Of a stretch of 11,780 bases of DNA, positions 6,364-11,780 are shown piece by piece. Source of the DNA: Vicinamibacterales bacterium (lineage in GTDB: Bacteria > Acidobacteriota > Vicinamibacteria > Vicinamibacterales > UBA8438); assembly GCA_030745255.1 (NCBI GenBank), contig JASLOY010000057.1, positions 1 to 11,780 of the forward strand. The letters are read 5' to 3'. How positions within the stretch are numbered: position 1 is the first letter of the stretch; every line of letters begins with the position of its first letter. Both the position numbers and the translations under genes were made by a program. The notes under the pieces are model-generated. The model was not told where the DNA came from, did not search any database, and was given only the letters and a program-made list of their open reading frames with translations.

Positions 6364-8112
6364 CTATTGGATCTGGATCCGATCGACCATGACTCCGAGC
6401 TCGCGGGTGTCAGGTCCGCCAGATTGCTGTTGGGGGATCCACGTCGTGCTCTCGATCTCCAGCCGCCCCGGGGCGATCGAGCGATTGATCGTGTCTGCCA
6501 GGCCTTCGGGGATGGCGAAGCGGTACGGGAGGAATCCGCCACTCACCGTCGTGCTTCCCAGCGCCACGTCGTTCAGTGAGATGGAAACGGAAGCTGGACC
6601 CGCGGTAGTGGGGCGTCCGCCATCTGCCAGGTGCAGCACCACCTCGGCCCCCGGGGGTACCGTGGTCAGTACCGAGATGACGGATCGGTCTCGGCTCCAT
6701 CGGTAGGTCACGTTGTTCGGTGTCCGCTCCGACGGGTGAAATCGCTGCACCAGAAGCCCATCCTCGAATCCCACATCGAGGTTCACACCGAGGGCGTCGC
6801 CGGTCGCCGGGCTGAGTACATAGAGGCCGTAGTCAAACACCTTGAAGCGCACCTCGGTCGGATAGGCATTCAGGGACCGCTCATACTCCGGTACCTCGAA
6901 ACGGTTCGCCGCGACCATCGAGACCGCGGTTCGCCTGGTCAGCAGGTCCATTCCGCCACCCCCCAGAAACAGCACGCGGTCGTATCTGGTCCGCGCCCAC
7001 TCGAGGAAGTCGAGCAATAGCGCCTTGTCCGGGGTTCCCCGGTCGAACAAGAGCGTGGGGCGTGCGTAGATGAAGTTGAGGGGCACGGCGAGCACGTGCA
7101 GGTCTGAGACGGCGCGCGACTCGACGAGCAGGAGGTCGTTCTCGCCGACCATTCCCGCCAACGCCTCAATCCTCGGAACGAGTCCGGCATACTCGACGTG
7201 GTCGAGGATGGGGCGTGTGGCCTGAAGATACTGGTAGCCGAGGAACGACACAACCACGAGTCCGAGACCGTAGCGGGTATGTGCGACGGCGCGTAGTCGC
7301 GCCCAGGACGGCATCCAGGCGCCACGGAGCTCGGTGAACGCGGCGCTCCCAACCAGCAACAGGCACGCGGGCAGAATCAGCGGAAGGTAGCGCCGTGACC
7401 ACCAGAAGTGTTCTGGCACGATCCGTCCTTTGTAAAAGAAAAAGAGCCCGAGGAGTGCGGTTGCGAGGACAAAGGCGAGCCCGCGCCAGAAGGACTGGGA
7501 AACAACCAGCACCCAGCCGAGGAGCGCGCCGGCCATTCCGACCGGGAGGAGATAGAAGCGTGTGAACGTGCGAAGCGCGTCGGCGTCATGCGGTGCCAGA
7601 AGGCCGCCGGCTTGCCGGAAGAACAGCGCGTATCCGGCCGCAACGCAGACGGTCATGCCCGTTACGGCTGGGAGCCATCGCCGGACGGTGGCGGCGATCG
7701 CAGGCCGGCTGGCCGCCCAGGCCAGCGCGAGCACGCCGCTCCCGCCGAGCGCCAGGAGCGCCACCTGCGTGGTCCGGAGACCACGGATGAACCCAAGCGG
7801 TTGTGCCGCGTAGGGCAGGAGAACGGTGAAGAGATAGGTGATGTACAGGAGTACCGCCGCGGCAAGCGGGAGGACGAATGACCAGAGCCATCGTTGACCT
7901 GCAAACCGGCCGACCAGCGTCGCGCAACCGACCGCGACCGCCACGAACGCCCCGCCCATGCCAAGTGCCCGCACGCCGACGGTCTCGAACACCTGAGCCT
8001 GAACCGGCCCCGACCACGCTATCAGGAGAAGTGAAACCCACAGGGGGACACAACGGGCAACGGGACGGGACCACCTGCTTCCCGGGGACCGGACGCGAGT
8101 CCCCGCGCTCAT
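6364..8112 (-). CDS. Chimeric polytopic membrane protein: outer-membrane-protein N-terminus joined to GT39/PMT-like C-terminal part
   Basis: This 582-aa protein starts at the ATG at 8112, which overlaps the pdaD stop (ATGA); an in-frame TTG at 8148 is less likely. Residues about 20-39 form a signal peptide ending SGPVQA, and QVFETVGVRALGMGGAFVAV (40-59) is the mature start typical of PorV/TraF-like outer-membrane beta-barrel proteins, which normally continue DDATA..WNPAGL. Here it runs instead into a hydrophobic protein with membrane segments near 76-100, 114-134, 148-165, 185-205, 211-228, 241-259 and 282-298. SRRYLPLILP (239-248) is like the late helices of GT39-type membrane glycosyltransferases. 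Residues 300-582 form a soluble, probably periplasmic region rich in beta strands at its end. The N-terminal catalytic loop of GT-C enzymes is absent, so transferase activity is doubtful. The GT9 gene follows 11 bases downstream. Confidence 0.75.
   Translation of the reverse strand: MSAGTRVRSPGSRWSRPVARCVPLWVSLLLIAWSGPVQAQVFETVGVRALGMGGAFVAVAVGCATLVGRFAGQRWLWSFVLPLAAAVLLYITYLFTVLLPYAAQPLGFIRGLRTTQVALLALGGSGVLALAWAASRPAIAATVRRWLPAVTGMTVCVAAGYALFFRQAGGLLAPHDADALRTFTRFYLLPVGMAGALLGWVLVVSQSFWRGLAFVLATALLGLFFFYKGRIVPEHFWWSRRYLPLILPACLLLVGSAAFTELRGAWMPSWARLRAVAHTRYGLGLVVVSFLGYQYLQATRPILDHVEYAGLVPRIEALAGMVGENDLLLVESRAVSDLHVLAVPLNFIYARPTLLFDRGTPDKALLLDFLEWARTRYDRVLFLGGGGMDLLTRRTAVSMVAANRFEVPEYERSLNAYPTEVRFKVFDYGLYVLSPATGDALGVNLDVGFEDGLLVQRFHPSERTPNNVTYRWSRDRSVISVLTTVPPGAEVVLHLADGGRPTTAGPASVSISLNDVALGSTTVSGGFLPYRFAIPEGLADTINRSIAPGRLEIESTTWIPQQQSGGPDTRELGVMVDRIQIQ
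7933..8112 (-). pseudogene. Remnant 5' end of an outer-membrane beta-barrel protein gene (PorV/TraF-like)
   Basis: These 60 codons encode a signal peptide and the conserved opening block ETVGVRALGMGGAFVAVA. In full-length relatives this block leads into a 300-450 residue beta-barrel; here the barrel is missing, and from about codon 61 the frame encodes an unrelated membrane protein. I mark the piece separately because its origin differs from the rest of the ORF. The breakpoint is placed to within about 20 bases, by the loss of the family pattern after Ala60. Confidence 0.6.
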
Positions 8113-8660
8113 CCGACGAGTACGGCCGCTGCGATGACGGTTGTCCAAAGCCCCTTCTTGTCGCCGACGGCGGTCTGGGTGACGCTCCGCGTCCGCACTA
8201 TCTTGTTGGAGAGCCGATAGACTTCCTTCTTCTCGTCCCAGCTCTTGTCGGGGTCGAAGTCGAGCCCCAGAGTGGTGGCGAGCATTTCGGCCGCCAGTTC
8301 CTCGGCATAGTCGCCCGCAGTCTCCTCGTTCTCGCCGAAGCTGTGGTGCTCCGACAGATACCCGAACAGCTTGCGGTCACGAGGGATGGCGACCCCGATC
8401 GTCGCAGCGATGAGCCGGTGGGGCTCACGGGTGGCGGCCTCCGACATCACCACGAAGGTCACCTGTCCGGGTTTCACCTTGGCCACGCCAGCGGTCCTGG
8501 ACAAAATCCGACAACCGGGGGGAAAGATGCTGGACACGCGCACGAGGTTGCAGGCGGCGATGCCGGCCGAACGCAGCGCCAACTCGAACGACGTCAGCTT
8601 CTCTCGGTGCTTGCCGACGCCCTTGGTGAAGAACAGCTCTTTGGGAACGAGTCCAATCAC
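8109..8660 (-). CDS. pdaD: Pyruvoyl-dependent arginine decarboxylase
   Basis: This 183-aa proenzyme belongs to the PdaD/PvlArgDC family, which converts arginine to agmatine and CO2 as the first step toward putrescine and spermidine. The N-terminus VPKELFFTKGVG (5-16) and the block NLVRVSSIFPPGC (38-50) are diagnostic. By analogy with the Methanocaldococcus enzyme, self-cleavage between Ser43 and Ser44 yields a beta chain and an alpha chain with an N-terminal pyruvoyl cofactor. GYLSEHHSFGE (100-110) carries the expected catalytic Glu104, and TQTAVGDKKGLWTTVIAAAV closes the protein, so it looks complete and active. The start is GTG at 8660 with only a weak G-rich ribosome site (around 8668-8671). 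The stop overlaps the next ATG, so pdaD heads the - strand operon. Chlamydial AaxB is a relative. The call is strong. Confidence 0.93.
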   Translation of the reverse strand: MIGLVPKELFFTKGVGKHREKLTSFELALRSAGIAACNLVRVSSIFPPGCRILSRTAGVAKVKPGQVTFVVMSEAATREPHRLIAATIGVAIPRDRKLFGYLSEHHSFGENEETAGDYAEELAAEMLATTLGLDFDPDKSWDEKKEVYRLSNKIVRTRSVTQTAVGDKKGLWTTVIAAAVLVG

Positions 8661-8691
8661 ATCACACCCCGGAGGGTCCAGTCAGCGTGGC

Positions 8692-8710
8692 ACGGCCGGG
8701 ATTTGGCCGT
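8692..8710 (-). other. Short inverted repeat in the putative pdaD leader
   Basis: ACGGCC and GGCCGT form a perfect 6-bp inverted repeat around a 7-base loop, 32 bases upstream of the pdaD start codon. If the candidate promoter is correct it lies at the 5' end of the mRNA leader. It could be an RNA hairpin or an operator; there is no U-tract, so it is not an obvious terminator. Confidence 0.3.
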
Positions 8711-8723
8711 CTCCCCGGTGCAC

Positions 8724-8753
8724 AACCTACTGTGCGATCGCTGCGCTCGTCAA
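8724..8753 (-). promoter_or_regulatory. Candidate sigma70-type promoter for pdaD
   Basis: Reading the - strand, TTGACG (8753-8748) matches five of six bases of a -35 box. With an 18-base spacer it is followed by TAGGTT (8729-8724), a poor -10 box matching three of six. Transcription would start near 8717, leaving a leader of about 57 bases before the GTG at 8660. This is the best element I could see upstream of pdaD, but it could be chance. Confidence 0.3.
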
Positions 8754-8921
8754 CCGACATGAGTCTGAACCCTCGTCGTCTCTCCCTCAATCCACCCAGA
8801 TTGTGAACAAATCGCGCCTAAACATCGTATTGATCGGTGGCAGGGTGTACCCGAACGGCGAGAAACGGGCTCGGCGCGGAGTAGAATAGATAGACGGCGT
8901 CTCGTCGCCACGCAAGCAGAA

Positions 8922-8946
8922 CGGGCCCTCACGTCCCTGCGGCCCG
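8922..8946 (+). other. Inverted repeat in the YIP1 gene leader
   Basis: CGGGCC (8922-8927) and GGCCCG (8941-8946) can pair across a 13-base loop, ending 19 bases before the ATG at 8966. No clear Shine-Dalgarno sequence lies between this hairpin and the start, so the structure might influence initiation. The stem is short and may be chance in GC-rich DNA. Confidence 0.25.
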
Positions 8947-8965
8947 GTCTTTCGCTTATCACACC

Positions 8966-9703
8966 ATGAAGGACACGCACGACGACGTGACGCGCGCTCC
9001 CGACACACGCCACCCCGGACTGGTGTCGCGACTCGTGGGCGTGCTGTTCTCGCCGCGCCAGGCATTCGGCGCCATTGTCGCGCGCCCTCGATGGCTTGGG
9101 GCGCTATTTGTCGTCGCGTTGACGATGGCAAGCGCCAGCGGCTGGCTCGTCAGCACGGAGGTCGGGCAGCAGGCGCTGCTCGAGCAGCAGGTTAGCGCGA
9201 TGGAATCGTTTGGCGTCACGGTGTCGGACGAGATGTACGACCAGCTGGCCAGCGGGCTCGAGAACGCGACCTACTTCGCCGCCGGGTCGGTGCTCGTGTT
9301 CATCCCCCTCGTGACCCTGATCCTCGCCGGCGTGGTCTGGACAGTCTGCTATGTCCTGCTTGGCGCCCACACGCCGTTTCGCGCCATGTATGCGGTCGTC
9401 GCACATGCCGGCGCCGTGAATATCGTGCAACAGCTGTTCGTCGTGCCACTGAACTACACACGCGGCGTCATGAGCAACCCGACGACCCTGGCGGCGTTCT
9501 TCCCGATGCTCGAGACTGGCACGTTCACCCAGCGGTTTCTGGGCATGATCGACCTGTTCATCGTATGGCAACTGATGGTCCTCGCAATCGGCATCGCCGT
9601 GCTCTACGGCAGGCGCACCGGCCCGTTCGCCGCCACCTTCTACACGCTCTATGCCGTCCTCGCGGTCGGCATCTCGTTTGTCATGATCCGGATTGGAGGT
9701 TGA
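8966..9703 (+). CDS. YIP1-family integral membrane protein
   Basis: This 245-aa protein fits the bacterial YIP1 family (PF04893-like). A hydrophilic N-terminus leads into GVLFSPRQAFGAIVARPRWL (25-44), the 'region with a pre-membrane Pro' that opens these proteins. About five membrane segments follow, near 42-62, 104-132, 140-162, 194-214 and 220-242. Eukaryotic Yip1 acts in vesicle traffic; the bacterial members have no settled function. The ATG at 8966 lacks an evident Shine-Dalgarno sequence. The gene is directly followed by an exporter adaptor whose ribosome site lies in this gene's final codons, so it is probably the first gene of the export operon and may help the exporter in the inner membrane. 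The family call is good; the role is unknown. Confidence 0.8.
   Translation: MKDTHDDVTRAPDTRHPGLVSRLVGVLFSPRQAFGAIVARPRWLGALFVVALTMASASGWLVSTEVGQQALLEQQVSAMESFGVTVSDEMYDQLASGLENATYFAAGSVLVFIPLVTLILAGVVWTVCYVLLGAHTPFRAMYAVVAHAGAVNIVQQLFVVPLNYTRGVMSNPTTLAAFFPMLETGTFTQRFLGMIDLFIVWQLMVLAIGIAVLYGRRTGPFAATFYTLYAVLAVGISFVMIRIGG
9695..9699 (+). promoter_or_regulatory. Ribosome binding site that decides the adaptor start
   Basis: GGAGG lies in the last codons of the YIP1 gene, 8 bases before the TTG at 9708. This spacing favours TTG 9708 over the in-frame TTG at 9693, which would sit on top of the ribosome site itself. Confidence 0.65.
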
Positions 9704-9707
9704 GTCG

Positions 9708-11042
9708 TTGACAGGTGTTCGCAAAGCAGCTCTCATCGTCGCTATCCTCGCAATCGGCGGGGCCCTGGTGTATGTCAACCTCTCGTTCGAACGAGCCACC
9801 GGTCCTGAGGTGGAAGTGGAGGCGGTTGAACGTCGGAGTCTGGAAGCAATCGTCTCGGCCTCAGGCACGATCGTGCCGCAGCTGACGGTCGACATCAGCG
9901 CCGACACGATGGGGCGAGTGACCAGGCTGGAGTTCAATGAAGGCGACCGGGTCAAGCGCGGGCAGTTTCTGCTCGAGATCGACCCCGAGTCGCTGCGATC
10001 CGCGGTCGACCGCGGAGAGGCGGCGTTGCGGGCGTCGCGGTCATCTCAGCGTCAGCTCGAGGTCGCGGTCGAAACGGCCCGCGTGACCCTCGATCTGGCC
10101 CGCGACAATCTGGAGCGACAGGAGAACCTCTGGGAGCTCAGGCTCGTATCGCGGGAAACCTACGAGCAGGCGGTCACGGACGTGGCACTTCGCGAAACCG
10201 AGCTGCGAGCGCGTGAGGTCGACGTGGCGACCCAAATAGAGCGGATCAGCCAGGAAGTGGCGAACCTGGAGAGCGCCCGCTACGAGCTCACGAAAGTGAC
10301 GATCACGTCACCGTTCGCCGGTGTGGTCACGCGCCGCAACATCGAAGCGGGCGAGACCGTGGTCGTCGGCACCATGAACAACGCGGGTACCGTGCTGGCC
10401 ACCATCGCCGACCTGTCGGTGATCGAGGCCGAGGTGGAGGTGGACGAGACCGACATCCCGAGCATCGAGCTGGGCCAGTGGACAGAGGTGACGATCGACG
10501 CCCTGCCGGACCGGAGCTTCAGCGGGATCGTCACCGAGATTGGGAACAGTCCAATCCAGGCGACCCAGCAGGGCGCCGGCACTCAGGCCACGACCTTCAA
10601 GGTGGTGGTCACCCTGGACGACGAGATCCCCAGCGTTCGCCCGGGGTTCACCTGTACGGCTGATATCACCACAGCCGTTCGCTCCGACACGTTGTCGATT
10701 CCGATCCAGGCCACCACGGTACGTGAGATGGTGGTCGACACGCACGGCAAGATGGTGCGGGAGGAGAGCGAACCGCGGAGACGCCGGGACAACCAACCGG
10801 CCGGCTCGAGTGAGGAGCTCCCGCCTGGGTTCTCCGAGGAAGAGCTCGAGGGCATCTTCGTCGCGCGCCAGGGTCGCGCGGTGTTCCTGCCTGTGGAGAC
10901 CGGTATCGCCGGCGAGCGCTACTTCGAGGCCTTGAGCGGGGTAGAGGTGGGCGACCTCGTCATTACCGGCCCGTTCAGCGAGGTACGCAATCTCGAGGAC
11001 GGCGACGCGATCAGGGTGGTCGACAGTGCGTCGAGCCGCTGA
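9708..11042 (+). CDS. HlyD/MacA-like periplasmic adaptor (membrane fusion protein)
   Basis: This 444-aa adaptor links an inner-membrane ABC transporter to an outer-membrane channel. A single N-terminal membrane anchor (about 7-24) is followed by the first half of the lipoyl domain (VSASGTIVPQ, then GRVTRLEFNEGDRVKRGQFL at 69-88), a long alpha-helical hairpin at about 95-197, and the second lipoyl half TITSPFAGVVTRRNIEAGE (198-216). The beta-barrel and membrane-proximal domains complete the protein, with RPGFTCTADI at 311-320. Residues 341-383 are an unusual charged, proline-containing insert (REESEPRRRRDNQPAG) before the last strands. The start is TTG, supported by GGAGG upstream. The permease start lies inside its 3' end. 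The gene is intact; the exported substrate is unknown. Confidence 0.9.
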   Translation: MTGVRKAALIVAILAIGGALVYVNLSFERATGPEVEVEAVERRSLEAIVSASGTIVPQLTVDISADTMGRVTRLEFNEGDRVKRGQFLLEIDPESLRSAVDRGEAALRASRSSQRQLEVAVETARVTLDLARDNLERQENLWELRLVSRETYEQAVTDVALRETELRAREVDVATQIERISQEVANLESARYELTKVTITSPFAGVVTRRNIEAGETVVVGTMNNAGTVLATIADLSVIEAEVEVDETDIPSIELGQWTEVTIDALPDRSFSGIVTEIGNSPIQATQQGAGTQATTFKVVVTLDDEIPSVRPGFTCTADITTAVRSDTLSIPIQATTVREMVVDTHGKMVREESEPRRRRDNQPAGSSEELPPGFSEEELEGIFVARQGRAVFLPVETGIAGERYFEALSGVEVGDLVITGPFSEVRNLEDGDAIRVVDSASSR

Positions 11043-11780
11043 TCTGACCGGCATCGCCCTGCAGGCGATCTGGGCAAACAAGCTCCGGTCATTCCTGACG
11101 ATCCTCGGCAACATCGTGGCCGTGGGCTCGATTATCGCCGTCGTGTCTCTGATCCAGGGGGTCAACGACGAGGTAGGCGGCCTCATCATCTCGGAGTTCG
11201 GCTCCGACTCGTTCACGATCGAGCGGGTCGGACTGGTCACGACCGAGGCGGAAATCGAGGCGACACGCAGCAATCCCCGCATCACCTTGGACGACGCCAA
11301 GGCGATCGAGCGATACAGCACCAACCTGGGCGCGATTATGGCGCAGTCCAGACGCAACGGCGAGGTGCGTTATCGCGACCGCCTGCTCGAGAACGTGCAG
11401 ATCCGAGGCGTCACGCGTGACTACCTCGAGTTTCCGACCTTCACCGCCGAGCAGGGCCGGCTGTTCAGTCAGACCGAGACCGATCGCAACCGCGCTGTCG
11501 CGGTGCTCGGGTTCGACACGGCCGAGCGGCTCTTCGATCAAGCGGATCCAGTCGAACGCACGATAAAGGTCCAGGGTGTCCACTTTCGCGTGGTTGGGGT
11601 CAGCGAATCGACCGGTACCACGTTCGGGCAGTCGCAGGACGAGTTCGTGGTCATTCCGATGGGTCGATTTCGCAAGCTGTTCGGGTCGCGCCCGTCACTG
11701 GTCCTGATGGCCCGCCCGGAAACCCCCGCACAGCTCCAAAAGGCCATCGACGAGGCGACGGTCGCGCTGCGGATCGAACG
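11026..11780 (+). CDS. MacB-like ABC transporter permease (FtsX family), 3' end outside window
   Basis: The frame is open from a GTG at 11026 to the window end, giving 251 residues. The start overlaps the adaptor gene by 17 bases and has a weak AGGGTGG ribosome site 6 bases upstream. The N-terminus ADLTGIALQAIWANKLRSFL (4-23) and the first membrane helix (about 21-43, LTILGNIVAVGSIIAVVSLI) are typical of MacB-type permeases. A periplasmic MacB core domain follows, with IRGVTRDYLEF (126-136), VAVLGFDTAERLF (154-166) and FRVVGVSESTG (187-197). Unlike E. coli MacB there is no ATPase domain in front of the permease, so the ATPase must be a separate gene, probably downstream. The three further FtsX helices would lie beyond the window. 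Confidence 0.9.
   Translation, partial: MRRAADLTGIALQAIWANKLRSFLTILGNIVAVGSIIAVVSLIQGVNDEVGGLIISEFGSDSFTIERVGLVTTEAEIEATRSNPRITLDDAKAIERYSTNLGAIMAQSRRNGEVRYRDRLLENVQIRGVTRDYLEFPTFTAEQGRLFSQTETDRNRAVAVLGFDTAERLFDQADPVERTIKVQGVHFRVVGVSESTGTTFGQSQDEFVVIPMGRFRKLFGSRPSLVLMARPETPAQLQKAIDEATVALRIE

Larger units (their letters stand above)
8661..8965. other. Divergent intergenic region between pdaD and the YIP1 gene
   Basis: These 305 bases separate two outward-facing genes and must hold the starting signals for both. I see no convincing gene. An open frame on the + strand through the left part is the antisense of pdaD extended by chance. Visible elements are the candidate pdaD promoter, a TAGAAT hexamer at 8882-8887 that could be a -10 box for the + strand but has no matching -35 box, and two inverted repeats (8692-8710 and 8922-8946). 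No tRNA, riboswitch or long repeat is evident. Confidence 0.6.

Noticed and set aside
8734..8741. GCGATCGC octamer like the cyanobacterial HIP1 repeat
   Set aside because: I noted only this one intergenic copy; a single octamer in GC-rich DNA is expected by chance, and nothing else points to a cyanobacterium.
7878..8762. A 294-codon + strand open frame across pdaD and the fusion junction
   Set aside because: It is antisense to pdaD, whose family motifs are unmistakable, and its translation is low-complexity Arg/Gly/Pro-rich with no recognisable domain.
9104..9955. A 283-codon - strand open frame over the YIP1 and adaptor genes
   Set aside because: It shows no domain pattern, is rich in His/Asp/Arg as expected of antisense, and is contradicted by the + strand genes.
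10308..11357. A 349-codon - strand open frame over the adaptor and permease genes
   Set aside because: The + strand carries clear HlyD and MacB motifs; the opposite frame is open only because of GC-rich codon bias.

Overview
The window is a high-GC, gene-dense bacterial chromosome segment with no RNA genes, IS elements or CRISPR. A two-membrane (Gram-negative type) organism is implied by a heptosyltransferase-type GT9, an outer-membrane-protein-type N-terminus, and a MacA-like adaptor with a MacB-like permease. A YIP1 gene ahead of the exporter, a pyruvoyl-dependent arginine decarboxylase, and frequent GTG/TTG starts with 4-bp stop/start overlaps suggest Acidobacteriota (Vicinamibacteria-like). 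This assignment is an inference, not proven by any marker in the window.

Region 1 (1-5171, + strand) is a tightly coupled glycan operon. It holds the tail of a GT4 glycosyltransferase, a class I methyltransferase with an N-terminal zinc ribbon, and three complete GT4 glycosyltransferases. Three junctions are 4-bp overlaps and one is a 6-bp gap. The genes probably assemble and methylate a surface polysaccharide or LPS-like glycan at the cytoplasmic face. The zinc-ribbon cysteines, the paired Y-for-E variant donor motifs and a Cys-rich insert mark individual members.

Region 2 (8660-5141, - strand) converges on region 1, with a 31-bp tail-to-tail overlap. In transcription order it holds pdaD (pyruvoyl-dependent arginine decarboxylase), a 582-aa polytopic membrane protein, and a GT9 glycosyltransferase. 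The membrane protein looks chimeric. Its first ~60 residues are the signal peptide and opening motif of an outer-membrane beta-barrel protein. The rest is the C-terminal part of a polytopic protein resembling membrane glycosyltransferases (GT39/PMT-like), with the usual N-terminal catalytic half absent. This is the most notable feature here: either a real deletion/rearrangement fusion or an assembly join. The GT9 gene also contains a 10-G tract.

Region 3 (8661-8965) is a 305-bp divergent intergenic region that should hold promoters for both sides. Only weak candidate elements are visible.

Region 4 (8966-11780, + strand) is an export operon: a YIP1-family membrane protein, a HlyD/MacA-like periplasmic adaptor, and the start of a MacB-like FtsX permease that runs off the window. 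The ATPase is not in view.

I did not find a clearly new biological system. The best leads are the chimeric membrane protein, a possible frameshift-mediated fusion of two GT4 enzymes at a G7 run, and the G10 tract in GT9.
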